Below are positions 23,795 through 35,474 of a DNA stretch of 64,000 nt, piece by piece (position 1 is the first letter of the stretch; every line of letters begins with the position of its first letter). Origin of the DNA: Pycnopodia helianthoides (lineage: Eukaryota > Echinodermata > Asteroidea > Forcipulatida > Asteriidae). The translations under genes and the position numbers were made by a program. A model generated the notes under the pieces. That model worked only from the letters and a program-made list of their open reading frames with translations. It had not been told where the DNA came from and ran no database searches. Where the stretch lies: assembly GCA_032158295.1 (NCBI GenBank), contig CM063249.1:9191195-9255194 (forward strand), in the 5' to 3' direction.

Positions 23795-25220
23795 TTATTG
23801 GATTTGATTCACCATATGAAAGTTGTCCATAGATGGCATTTGCAAAGCTAAAAGTTAATTTTCTGATACCCAATAGTATGATAGCCATGGAAATATGAGA
23901 CTTGACTAAGTTTCAGCTATATGTAACATACAATATTTCAAACCTTGGTGTTGCAACTTTAAGCTTGATTGTACTGAGATGGCATTTGGTCTTTTTTAGC
24001 CTCAAACTACAGGACAATAAAATCATTAATGCTACTGACAGTGACAGTACGCCAATAACTTATTGGTGCTTTTGTAATGCCCTGGACTGCCCACCCACAA
24101 GCTCTTATATTAATTGTGAGTTCACTTTCCATTGGCAGCATCATTTATATTGTCATTATATTGAACTTAACATGCACTGGGATGAAACATTTCACAAAAA
24201 CCCTATGGCTGTCCATTTGGTACACCTAAGTAATTTGAATTGAATCTCTTCTAGATCTTCAGTATGTTATTGGATTCGATTCACCATATGAAAGTTGTCC
24301 ATAGATGGCATTTGCAAAGCTAAAAGTGAATTTTCTGATACCGCAATAGTATGATACCCATGGAAATATGAGACTTGACTAAGTTTCAGCTATATGTAAC
24401 GTACAATATTTCAAACCTTGGTGTTGCACCTTTAAGCTCCATTATACTGAGATGGTGTAATCATTATTGGTCTTTTTTTAGCCTCAAAGCACAGGACAAT
24501 AACATCATTAATGCTACTGACAGTGACAGTATGCCATTAACTTATTGGTGCTTTTGTAATGCCCTGGACTGCCACCCACAAGCTCTTATATTAATTGTTA
24601 GTTTACTTTCCATTGGCAGCATCATTTATATTGTCATTATTTTGAACTTAACATGCACCCAGATGAAACATTACACAAAAACACTATGGCTGTCCATTTG
24701 GTACACCTTAGTAATTTGAATTGAATCTCTTCTACTAGATCTTCAGTATGTTATTGGATTCAATTCACCATATGAAAGTTGTCCATAGATGGCATTTGCA
24801 AAGCTAAAAGTTAATTTTCTGATACCGCAATAGTATGATACCCATGGAAATATGAGACTTGACTAAGTTTCAGCTATATGTAACGTACAATATTTCAAAC
24901 ATTGGTGTTGTACCTTTAAGCTCTACTGTACTGAGATGGTGTAATCATTATTGGTCTTTTTTTAGCCTCAAACTACAGGACAATGCTACTGACATTGACA
25001 GTACGCCAATAACTTATTGGTGCTTTTGTAATGCCCTGGACTGCCACCCACAAGCTCTTATATTAATTGTTAGTTTACTTTCCATTGGCAGCCTCATTTA
25101 TATTGTCATTATATTGAACTTAACATGCACCCAGATGAAACATTTCACAAAAACCCTATGGCTGTCCATTTGGTACACCTAAGTAATTTGAATTGAATCT
25201 CTTCTGGATCTTCAGCATGT
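23795..25220 (+). repeat. Three tandem copies of a ~478-bp unit
   Basis: Copies start at ttattggatt at 23795, 24267 and 24751. They agree closely throughout. Each is open for 107-114 codons from a non-ATG codon, but the frame of copy 1 diverges from copies 2 and 3 after an extra C near 24090. Copies 2 and 3 share a hydrophobic reading (LILIVSLLSIGS). Conservation here looks like recent duplication rather than coding constraint. The repeat is absent from the other FReD units. Confidence 0.85.
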
Positions 25221-26192
25221 AAAAGGATGGTGAAAGTGAAGAATTTTGCTTGGAGAAGAGTATGAGTACTGTTAAGTGTATTATGAATCCTATGTTTGCT
25301 TTAGTTTTAAATGTAAAAGAAAGGAAAGATCATAAATTTGCATTTTACAAATAAATTGATAGACCTTATACCCACAGAGACAACTACTATGGTTCAATAA
25401 TATGCAGTGAGGTATGTTAAAAAATCATTGATAACCTTGTGTACTTTTGAATGGAGCTGGTTACAGAAATCAACAATTGGTGTACCTCCCCCCCCCCCCC
25501 ATTTGGGTCATCAATGTATTTCCATTGTGGGAATTGTACTGCTGTACAAGATGGAAAGAGTATATTAGGGTGTAGGAACATTTTCTTGGGGGGGAGACTC
25601 ATTTTGCCACATTTCAGCCATGGTATACTTTCATAATTCATTCCATTGCAAATGTCTTTACTGTAAACATTGGTTACTCCTATATGTATATGAAGCATTT
25701 TATGCTACATTGTACTGAGGTGTTGTGCTCATTGAGCCTATAATAGCGTATTATGATATGTAATAAACCTAAAGCTGCGAAACAATTAAACCATTCATAT
25801 TACCAACAGTGACAGTAGAATGGAAACTAATTGGTCGTTTTTCACTGTGGTCAGCTTTATAAACCATAGTTCTCATCTTTTCTGAGAGTTACAGACACTG
25901 AGTAATGATGCAACAGAGCTAATCAGTCACCTCTTCATTAAATATCCCTGTACTTAACTATTCATTTGTAAGCACTCAGCCCACATCACGCACACAACCC
26001 ATCTGACCAATAAACAACTCCCACATCAGTTTTAGACCCTAAAACTGCCAGACATGTGATCACATACAGCCAATCATCATATCTCACAAACTGTTCATAT
26101 ACCATAACAATCTGTAGCGGATTTTAGTTTCCAGACATCATCTTTAAAACTGAACGAACCCGCTGTGACTCTGTATGTACTTTAAAAGTAGA
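25221..26192. other. 5' flank of FReD-2
   Basis: No gene. A C homopolymer lies near 25489-25501. A TATAAA is at about 25858, but it is over 300 bp from the start codon and I do not call it a promoter. Confidence 0.5.
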
Positions 26193-27257
26193 ATGGCTTC
26201 TCCAACGAAAATCCTGATGCAACATGTTGCTGTTATGCTGGCCCTGCTCACATTGGCTGTGTATCAAGCTACAGCTTCTGATGTGCTTTCATGCAACCAT
26301 CAGATACAAGGGAGAGCATTTCTATCTGCAGATAATAGAAAATTACTTCAACTTTCCTACCAAGCAAAAACTACTGGGTCTCATGTCCTCTGTGTGAGTT
26401 ACTGCCATGCTGATCCTCAGTGCCACTCAGTCAATTACAACATAGACAATCATCTGTGTGAGCTTAACAACGCTACCAGGGCTCAGTATCCTGATGACTT
26501 CATTACATACTATGGTAGTGTGTACTTTGATGCTGATGTAGAAACACCCGACCTCTCTCTACCTGACCAAGTACTCCCTACACAGCCTGATACAACCATC
26601 TCTTCTGGGCCGCAATACAGCAGTTGCCAGGAGCTTCGTCAAGCAGGTCATGATGTGAGTGGTATCTATACAATATTCCCTGCTGGATTCAACAATAGCC
26701 TGCAAGTCTACTGTGACATGGACACTGATGGTGAGGGCTGGATTGTCATTCAGAGGCGTCAAGATGGCAGTGTGGATTTCTATCGCAACTGGGTTGACTA
26801 CCAGGTTGGCTTTGGCAACTTGTCTGGTGAATTCTGGCTTGGAAATGATAACCTACGTACCCTGACTGAGTCTGCAGGACCATGGAAGCTGAAGATTGAG
26901 ATGGTCCGCTGGGATGGAAATGAATCCTTTGCTGAATATGGACACTTCAAGATTGATGGGGAGAACTTTAGACTTGAGATTGACTCATACAAGGCTAACA
27001 GCACAGCAGATGATTCACTTGCATACCACAATGGAATGATGTTCACCACCAAGGACAAAGCTAATGATCCATATTCCGGTAACTGTGCTGTAAAGTACAA
27101 AGGAGCATGGTGGTAAAAGAGGTGCTATGATTCTAATTTAAATGGTTTGTATTATCCATATGAATCCTCTAGCAAAGATGGTATGTTTTGGTTTGTTTTG
27201 GTGAATGGATACAAATCAGTCAAAACATTTTCCATGAAAATGTGCCTTTCCAATTAA
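26193..27257 (+). pseudogene. FReD-2: PAN + fibrinogen domain protein with one nonsense codon
   Basis: The start chosen is ATG 26193 (A at -3, G at +4), homologous to the FReD-1 start; the ATG at 26175 has poor context. Signal peptide, PAN-like domain (CVSYCHADPQCHSVNYN), linker, then a fibrinogen C-terminal domain with GIYTIFPAG, GWIVIQRRQDGSVDFYRNW, GEFWLGND and NCAV. At 27114-27116 TAA replaces the Tyr codon found in FReD-3 and -4 (WWYKSCY). The same frame then stays open for 46 more codons to TAA 27255-27257 with all C-terminal motifs. The Cys five codons later is kept. The calcium loop reads DKAND. This is a single-lesion pseudogene, a null allele, or a sequencing error. Confidence 0.85.
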
Positions 27258-27902
27258 TAACTAATTTTACACAATAGAACACTCAAAAGAGATTGGGAAG
27301 CCTCAATTCTGAAAAACATACACAACTAATTTCTAATCATAAAGTTGTCTTCAAAGGTAGAGTCATCGTTTGGTCAGTGTTAACATAAGGCTGACTTATA
27401 GGCAAAATTATCAAGAAAAGATATAATAAAAGTCATAGTTGAAAATTTCAGTTTAATGCAGGGTCTACTTATTGAGAAAAAGAGGTAAAACCTGTCATGG
27501 TATTTTTTATCAAGAAGGTTGAGTCCATCATGGTTATTTAGCGAGGTGACAGAGGGAACCAACCAAATCTCTGGCAGCAGTTTTCACAAACAGACAGCAC
27601 TGAAAATGTAAATCCTCATAGGTTGCCTTTTCTGCAATCTTTGGAGAGTCATATTTTTCAACAAACTGTTATTGATTTCTAATCAGGGGGGGGGGGGCAC
27701 TTCAGCTGAAATAATTTGCAGGATGCTTACTACCATTACCATATTTGTTTGGGATTTTAGGTCAAATAAGTTGTACTGTCGAAATAGAAAAAATGGACAT
27801 CTTAATATTCCAGGAGATCTGTAAACTTCAAAATGTTCATTACACATTTTGCACACTGCCTACCAAGTACCAATGTGTATAAATTGAAAGAATCCAAACT
27901 CA
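27258..27902. other. Duplicated 3' flank, FReD unit 2
   Basis: Noncoding. It has an AATAAA in gatataataaaag near 27420-27430, about 170 bp past the stop, a plausible polyadenylation signal shared with unit 3. A G run is near 27688. Confidence 0.55.
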
Positions 27903-28142
27903 GATCAAGTTGGTCAGCTTGAATGGAAATGAACCATTTGCTTAATATGAAGACGTCAAGAATTATGGCAACATCTTGCTAAGTACAAGGGATGATGGTG
28001 GTATAAGTTGTGCTATGATTCTAATTTAAATGCTATGTATCATTTCTATGATTCTAGCATCAGGGATGGTTTGTAATGGTTTGTTGTAGTGACATGACAA
28101 ATTATGAAATAAAAATGCATGAAAATGTGCCTTTCAAATTAG
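27903..28142 (+). pseudogene. Relic FReD 3' fragment, unit 2
   Basis: Same decayed fibrinogen-domain 3' end as in unit 1 (ggtggtataagttgtgctat to tgcctttcaaattag), at the equivalent position after FReD-2. Confidence 0.75.
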
Positions 28143-29053
28143 TGACTCATTTTAAACAAAAAGGTACACTCAGCAGAAACAAGAATTGTAATGGGAAGCT
28201 TCAAGTAATATAAAGCAAAGTACACCTTTGGAGAAAGATTTTGATTTAGCATGAATTTGAAACTGTTTGTTATTTTGCACCAAAAGTGGTTTTATAATTT
28301 TTTGGCAAAAAGTTAAACACTTTCAATTCAATAACAAGCCTAAAAATATTTTAACAGTTACTGTAGAATACATAATTCTATCCGTCATATGTGTATAGCA
28401 TGATTGTGTGACATGTAGTTTGTTTAAATTTGCTAGAAAATTTATCACCTCATTAATTCTTATCTGTTGTGATTTCTTAACTTTATTTACTGCACCTTCA
28501 GCGAGCACAAAGAATAGTTCACTGTAATCTAATTTTATGAAGTACTGCTACTAATTTTGCAAATCTTTTTAATTCATAGTTTTATAAAAATGTTATGGAC
28601 TTTTACAAAATTAACATTTATTGTACATATAATTGATGATTTGCAGATTTGTGTGATTTTGGTGATAACCGAAAGGACTTGTTGTTTTTGATCTCTTGCA
28701 GCAATACAATTATAAACACATAAAAATTTCAAAAGAAGTGAGGTTAAACAGTCCCAATTCCATTTGAAACTGACAACAATTTTTTTTAATTGCTGTAGAT
28801 GTACTATTTTAACCATCATTGGTGAATTCAGATTGGTGTGGCATGTGTATTTTGGTGACATTTGCATGAAAATTTAAACACATCTAGCTGTAACTTTTAT
28901 TTGTGTTAATTCTTAACTTTATTTACTACACTTAAGCAAGCAAAAAAAGGGTAGTTTAAAATTATGCACAAAAATAACATGCTGGTAAATCCTTATTCAA
29001 TGCATATACTCTGCACGGTCAAGAATCCAATCATAAGAAATAATTTTGGGGAC

Positions 29054-29429
29054 TTAAAGGCACTGGACATGTTTGGTAACTGCCGAAGACCAATATTCAC
29101 ACTTGGTGTATCCCAACATATGCATAAAATAACATACCTGTGAAAATTTGGCCTCAATTGGTCATTGAATTTGCAAGAGAATAATGAAAGAAAAAACACC
29201 CTTGTTGCATTACTTTGTGTGCTTTCAGATGCATAATAAAAGGCTTCAGCTAGAAGTCTTTTATTATTTGAGTGAGAAATTACCTCTTTCTCAAAAACTA
29301 CGTTACTTTAGAGGGAGCCGTTTCTCACAATGTTTTATACTATCAACAGCTCTCCATTGCTTGTTACCAAGTAAGTTTTTATGCTAACAATTATTTTGAG
29401 TAATTACCAAAAGTGTCCAGTGCCTTTAA
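29054..29429. mobile_element. TTAA-flanked MITE (AGGCACTGGACA family), unit 2
   Basis: TTAAAGGCACTGGACA to TGTCCAGTGCCTTTAA, orthologous in position to the unit 1 and unit 3 copies. It was therefore inserted before those units duplicated. Confidence 0.8.
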
Positions 29430-31269
29430 CTTAGTAGAGAGCAAATCAAGGAAACAACCTGATTTCAAAACGACTTGACTCAATGAAGGTTATCCCAGTT
29501 TGACAAAAATAATTATTCGCCTCATCCTCAATCAAAATCTGAACATTGTATACCTAACATCCATTCTGTTGCACTCAGATTAATCTGGTATTCTAGGCCC
29601 AATGAACAGCATCAACAGTTCACCAGAAGTGCAGTCATATCAGCCTGAATCAAATATATTGTGTTGTTAGTAATTGAGGCTATTACACAGCCACCATGTG
29701 ATGAAATAAATAATCAGCTCATACCAGTCATGTTAATCTTTCTTGTCATTTTGCCTGATACTTTCTGAGTGTACCATTTATTCAACATCAAACATAGGTC
29801 TTTCAATGATTCCTCTTGCATACAACCCAAGCCTGTCCCAACTCGAAGTCTAGCCCTACTTAAACCACAACAAGGACCTGGCATAGAGAACTTGACAGTT
29901 TTTTTAGAACTGTGACTTCAGATTCGACTCCATCAATAGGCTTCATCAGTAACTTTGTAAATGTGCCCTTGCTGTTTGAGGCTTCAAACAGGTATCCAGA
30001 GCCTAAGCCGAAGCCAGTGGTTTGAAAAGAGGCCTTTATCTCACAATGCAGGCTGAACAACCTTAGTGGCTTTGGGAGTCTATCATGACATTTCACAGCT
30101 TCCAATCCGTTCATGTCAATACATTATAGATGCTTGCCATTAAGCCTTACTACAATTAAATACTTTTTTTATAAATAGGGTGGTAAAATGAGATGCATGG
30201 AAAAGGCTTGGCAGTTATCAACCTCTCTCATCCATCTTTAATTACCTGCAACAAAAATACAAAACAGCAAAAAACATAACAAACACAATAAAAAGCAAAA
30301 AGCTCACCACTGAAGATTCCTCATCATGTGCAGTATCCTAGAATCTAGGATACTGTGAATGAAGTCAAGCAGGGAATGTGATATTCAATACACTAAAAGT
30401 CATCACTCTGAAAAAAGCCTCAGCTTGAAAATGTTGCTAACTTCTCCATATTCAAATATTTACATGGAATAATGTCAGATCAACCACTGTTTCGGAGGTG
30501 TAGAGTTTTTCAAGACCTCATGAATGTGAATACGGATTCATTGGTATCTCGTTTGGGGTATAGTGGCAAAAATCATACCCAGGATATTAAGACATTCAAT
30601 TCTGTATCAGATAACTGGCGTTGGCCAAGATTTACAACTGATTTTTGTTTCATTCCTTCATTATTGTTCCCATTATTCTTATATAGTATCCTTGCTATCA
30701 GGGTTAACTGGTTCTCCTCTTATTATCGATGGATTTGAAGCACTGGAATTTAAATTGAAGACTCCTTGTCATGTGCAGTATCAAAGTATCAGCCTGTCTG
30801 AAGTCAAGAGGACATAACAACTATCAGGACTGTCTGCATAGTGTTAGCCAGAGGGGTGTCTGCGTGTCTTTTTGTCCCTATTTTAAATTTGGACACCCTG
30901 TTTTAAATTTGGAAACCCTGTTTTATCTGTCTTTTAGATGTAAATATATTGTAAGTGAACAATTTGGACACCCAGTTTTTAAATTTCCAGCAAATCTTGA
31001 CACCTTTTTACCAAATCCTGGCTAAAACCTTGACTGTCTGCTATGGTTGTTTAATCTAAGCATGATGCTATGCCTGGTGGCTGTCCGTAAATGTGTCTGT
31101 AAAAAAAATCAACACAGGAATTCCAGTGTTTGATTACTATTTGATCAACAGGTTGTAGTTATGACAGATAGGTTAGTAATTCAGAAATTTGTTATAATAA
31201 GGCATGGTGTGTTCCTAGTTCTTTTATGTACCAAGGGAAACATTTTAATTAAGATTATCAAGTCTGCAT
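29430..31269. other. Duplicated 3' flank, FReD unit 2, then 5' flank of FReD-3
   Basis: Noncoding except the relic at 29860-30114. It contains the empty TTAA site (30587-30590) of the 22.8-kb element. Near 30890-30930 there is a short imperfect tandem repeat of ccctgttttaaatttgga. Confidence 0.6.
29860..30114 (-). pseudogene. Unrecognised minus-strand coding relic, unit 2
   Basis: Begins NGLEAVKCHDRLPKP and matches the unit 1 relic, but loses frame near the run of T at 29900 (after VESEVTVLKK). Decaying copy of an unrecognised sequence. Confidence 0.35.
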
Positions 31270-32065
31270 TATCTGAAGCGTATTGGCTTTAACTAGTTTT
31301 CTACTCAGACTGAATTCGTGTTTAAGGTCAGTTTGCAACTTCTCTAAAACTGGCTTTGCTGGCTAATGATGCCAATAACAATACAGTCCTTAGAAACTTA
31401 TTTGCTTACCATTATTGTGAGACTAGACTCGCTTCAAAAACAATGTGGCTCTTACTTCTTTAAAGCATATTGGCTTTAATTAGTTACCTACCCAGTAACT
31501 CAAACTGGATTCGTGTTTCAAGGTCGGTTTGTAACTTCTCAAAAATTGGGTTTACTAGCTGCTGATGCCAATAACAAAACAGTCCTTGGAAACTTAATTG
31601 GTTGCCATGTGTGAGACTAGACTCGCTAAAAAATCAATGTGGATCTTACTTCTTTACAGCATATTGGCTTTAATTAGTTACCTACTCACACTGAATTCGT
31701 GTTTTAAGGTCAGTTTGCAACTTCTCTAAAACTGGCTTTGCTGGCTAATGATGCCAATAACGACACAGTCCTTGGAAACTTAATTGGTTGCCATGTGTGA
31801 GACTAGACTCGCTAAAAAAACAATGTGGCTCTTACTTCTTTACAGCATATCGGCTTTAATTAGTTACCTACTCACACTGAATTCGTGTTTTAAGGTCGGT
31901 TTGCAACTTCTCTAAAGCTGGCTTTGCTAGCTGCTGATGCCAATAACGACACAGTCCTTGGAAACCTAATTGCTTGCCATTATTGTGAGACTACACTCGC
32001 CAAAAAAATCAGTATTGGCTTTAATTAGTTACCAACTCACACTGAATTCGTGTTTTCAGGTCAGT
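31270..32065 (+). repeat. Tandem repeat of ~165-205 bp, about five units, upstream of FReD-3
   Basis: The word attggctttaa recurs at about 31282, 31469, 31673, 31849 (as atcggc) and 32014. It is each time followed by tgaattcgtgtttt, gatgccaataacg-acacagtcc and gagacta-actcgc. The last unit ends next to the putative promoter of FReD-3. Only the end of one unit and the last unit are present upstream of FReD-4. Confidence 0.85.
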
Positions 32066-32078
32066 TTTCAACTTGTAT

Positions 32079-32084
32079 TATAAA
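32079..32084 (+). promoter_or_regulatory. Candidate TATA box of FReD-3
   Basis: TATAAA within ttgtattataaagatgc, exactly 171 bp upstream of the FReD-3 ATG. The same motif occurs at the same distance upstream of FReD-4, but this may simply reflect the duplicated leader. Confidence 0.4.
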
Positions 32085-32249
32085 GATGCAATCCTTTATC
32101 GATGGAGACAACTACAGATGTCCAGAGAGCTGCAACCGTTCAGTGAATCGAGACTTAAAACAAAATTCTCTCCGCTATCAACTGCAATACAGTTAATCTT
32201 AACTTGATTACCTCCATATACTGAAGTTTGAGATTAAGATTGTCTCAGC

Positions 32250-33281
32250 ATGGAGTACTTCATATTATTGTTTCATATTTCAATTGCAGTGCATTATACT
32301 TCCCCTTGTCAGTTGTTTAATTATTCTCAGCTAATGATTCAGTTTTCATCTGCAGAAAATAAGAAATTGCAGCAAAACTCATTTCACCTAATGGTAACTC
32401 ATTCTCATGTCCTCTGTGTGAGTTTCTGCCATGCTGATCCTCAGTGCCACTCAGTCAATTACAACATAGACAATAATCAGTGTGAGCTTAACAACGCTAC
32501 CAGGGCTCAGTATCCTGATGACTTCATTACATACTATGGTAGTGTGTACTTTGATGCTGATGTAGAAACACCCGACCTCTCTCTACCTGACCAAGTACTC
32601 CCTACACAGCCTGATACAACCATCTCCTCTGGGCCTCAATACATCAGTTGCCAGGAGCTTCGTCAGGCAGGTCATAATGGGAGTGGTATCTATACAATAT
32701 TCCCTGCTGGATTCAACAATAGCCTGCAAGTCTACTGTGACATGGACACTGATGGTGAGGGCTGGATTGTCATTCAGAGGCGTCAAGATGGCAGTGTTGA
32801 TTTCTATCGTAACTGGGTTGACTACCAGGTTGGCTTTGGTAGCTTGTCTGGTGAATTCTGTCTTGGAAATGATAACCTACGTACCTTGACTGAGTCTGCA
32901 GGACCATGGAAGCTGAAGATTGAGATGGTTCGCTGGGATGGAAAAGAATCCTTTGCTGAATATGGACACCTCAAGATTGATGGGGAGAACTTTAGACTTG
33001 AGATTGACTCATACAAGGCAAGCAGCACAGCAGATGATTCACTTGCATACCACAATGGAATGATGTTCAGCACCAAGGACAAAGCTAATGATCAATCATA
33101 CAGTAACTGTGCTGTAAAGTACAAAGGAGGATGGTGGTATAAGAGTTGCTATGATTCTAATTTAAATGGTCTGTATTATCCATATGAATCCTCTAGCACA
33201 GATGGTATGTTTTGGTTTGTTTTGGTGAATGGATACAAATCAGTCAAAACATTTTCCATGAAAATGTGCCTTTCCAATTAA
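32250..33281 (+). CDS. FReD-3: secreted PAN + fibrinogen C-terminal domain protein
   Basis: 343 codons in one exon; ATG has A at -3 and G at +4. Residues 1-19 are a signal peptide. Residues 20-103 form a PAN/apple-like domain with Cys 20, 56, 60, 66 and 78. A Pro/Thr linker follows. Residues 134-343 are the fibrinogen C-terminal domain (FReD), with GIYTIFPAG, GWIVIQRRQDGSVDFYRNW, NCAV, GGWWYKSC and LNGLYY. Conserved disulphide cysteines are 134/163 and 287/300. FReD proteins (ficolins, tachylectin 5, invertebrate FREPs) bind acetylated sugars and other ligands outside the cell, often in innate immunity. Two oddities: Cys204 stands where GEFW has Trp, and the calcium loop is D277-K-A279-N-D281 with Ala for one Asp ligand. 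The protein is probably secreted but may bind calcium poorly. Confidence 0.9.
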   Translation: MEYFILLFHISIAVHYTSPCQLFNYSQLMIQFSSAENKKLQQNSFHLMVTHSHVLCVSFCHADPQCHSVNYNIDNNQCELNNATRAQYPDDFITYYGSVYFDADVETPDLSLPDQVLPTQPDTTISSGPQYISCQELRQAGHNGSGIYTIFPAGFNNSLQVYCDMDTDGEGWIVIQRRQDGSVDFYRNWVDYQVGFGSLSGEFCLGNDNLRTLTESAGPWKLKIEMVRWDGKESFAEYGHLKIDGENFRLEIDSYKASSTADDSLAYHNGMMFSTKDKANDQSYSNCAVKYKGGWWYKSCYDSNLNGLYYPYESSSTDGMFWFVLVNGYKSVKTFSMKMCLSN

Positions 33282-33947
33282 TAACTAATTTTACACAATA
33301 GAACACTCAAAAGAGATTGGGAAGCCTCAATTCTAAAAAACATACACAACTAATTTCTAATCATAAAGTTGTCTTCAAAGGTAGAGTCATCGTTTGGTCA
33401 GTGTTAACATAAGGCTGACTTATAGGCAAAATTATCAAGAAAAGATATAATAAAAGTCATAGTTGAAAATTTCAGTTTAATGCAGGGTCTACTTATTGAG
33501 AAAAAGAGGTAAAACCTGTCATGGTATTTTTTATCAAGAAGGTTGAGTCCATCATGGTTATTTAGCGAGGTGACAGAGGGAACCAACCAAATCTCTGGCA
33601 GCAGTATTCACAAACAGACAGCACTGAAAATGTAAATCCTCATAGGTTGCCTTTTCCGCAATCTTTGGAGAGTCATATTTTTCAACAAACTGTTATTGAT
33701 TTCTAATCAGGGGGGGGGGGCACTTCAGACAAAATAATTTGCAGGATGCTTACTACCATTACCATATTTGTAACAAAGTACACTCAACAATGTTTGGGAT
33801 TTTAGGTCAAATAAGTTGTACTGTCGAAATAGAAAAAATGGGCATCTTAATATTCCAGGAGATCTGTAAACTTCAAAATGTTCATTACACATTTTGCACA
33901 CTGCCTACCAAGTACCAATGTGTATAAATTGAAAGAATCCAAACTCA
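33282..33947. other. Duplicated 3' flank, FReD unit 3
   Basis: Noncoding and nearly identical to unit 2. It carries the same AATAAA-containing gatataataaaag motif near 33445-33455. Confidence 0.6.
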
Positions 33948-34188
33948 GATCAAGTTGGTCAGCTGGAATGGAAATGAACCATTTGCTTAATATGAAGACG
34001 TCAAGAATTATGGCAACATCTCGCTAAGTACAAGGGATGATGGTGGTATAAGTTGTGCTATGATTCTAATTTAAATGCTATGTATCATTTCTATGATTCT
34101 AGCATCAGGGATGGTTTCAAATGGTTTGTTGTAGTGACATAACAAATTATAAAATAAAAATGCATGAAAATGTGCCTTTCAAATTAGC
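33948..34188 (+). pseudogene. Relic FReD 3' fragment, unit 3
   Basis: Third copy of the decayed fibrinogen-domain 3' end, placed as in units 1 and 2. Confidence 0.75.
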
Positions 34189-35100
34189 GACTCATTTTAA
34201 ACAAAAAGGTACACTCAGCAGAAACAAGAATTGTAATGGGAAGCTTCAAGTAATATAAAGCAAAGTACACCTTTGGAGAAAGATTTTGATTTAGCATGAA
34301 TTTGAAATTGTTTGTTATTTTGCACCAAAAGTGGTTTTATAATTTTTTGGCAAAAAGTTAAACACTTTCAATTCAATAACAAGACCTAAAAAGATTTTAA
34401 CAGTTACTGTAGAATACATAATTCTATACGTCATGTGTGATTAGCATGATTGTGTGACACGTAGTTTGTTTAAATTTGATAGAAAATTTATCACCTCATT
34501 AATTCTTATTTGTTGTGATTTCTTAACTTTATTTACTGCACCTTCAGCGAGCACAAAGAATAGTTCACTGTAATCTAATTTTATAAAGTACTGCTACTAA
34601 TTTTGCAAATCTTATTTATTCAAAGTTTTTTTAAAAAAATGTTATGGACTTTTACAAAATTAACATTTATTGTACATATAATTAATGATTTGCAGATTTG
34701 TGTGATTTTGGTGATAACCGAAAGGACTTGTTGTTTTTGATCTCTTGCAGCAATACAATTATAAACACATACAAATTTCAAATGAAGTGAGGTTAAACAG
34801 TCCCAATTCCATTTGAAACTGACAACAATTTTTTTAATTGCTGTAGATGTACTATTTTAACCATCATTGGTGATTTGCAGATTGGTGTGGCATGTGTATT
34901 TTGGTGACATTTGCATGAAAATTTAAACACATCTAGCTGTAACTTTTATTTGTGTTAATTCTTAACTTTATTTACTGCACTTAAGCAAGCACAAAGGGTA
35001 GTTTAAAATTATGCACAAAAATAACATGCTGGTAAATCCTTATTCAATGCATATACTCAGCACGATCAAGAATCCAATCATAAGAAACAATGTTTGGGAC

Positions 35101-35474
35101 TTAAAGGCACTGGACATGTTTGGTAACTGCCGAAGACCAGTCTTCTCACTTGGTGTATCCCAACATATGCATAAAATAACATACCTGTGAAAATTTGGCC
35201 TCAATTGGTCATTGAATTTGCAAGAGAATAATGAAAGAAAAAACACCCTTGTTGCATTACTTTGTGTTTTCAGATGCATAATAAAAGGCTTCAGCTAGAA
35301 GTCTTTTATTATTTGAGTGAGAAATTACCTCTTTCTCAAAAACTACGTTACTTTAGAGGGAGCCGTTTCTCTAAATGTTTTATACTATCAACAGCTCTCC
35401 ATTGCTTGTTACCAAGTAAGTTTTTATGCTAACAATTATTTTGAGTAATTACCAAAAGTGTCCAGTGCCTTTAA
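35101..35474. mobile_element. TTAA-flanked MITE (AGGCACTGGACA family), unit 3
   Basis: TTAAAGGCACTGGACA to GTGTCCAGTGCCTTTAA, at the same place in the unit as the copies at 20444 and 29054. Confidence 0.8.

Noticed and set aside
23902..25182. Three open frames with a hydrophobic segment in the 478-bp repeats
   Set aside because: They start at a non-ATG codon, and copy 1 is frameshifted relative to the others, so they were kept only as repeats.
25858..25863. TATA box for FReD-2
   Set aside because: More than 300 bp from the start codon and not shared with another unit.
26559..26762. Minus-strand open frames inside the FReD genes (also at 32583 and 39505)
   Set aside because: They are antisense shadows of the fibrinogen and linker codons and recur only because the genes are duplicated.
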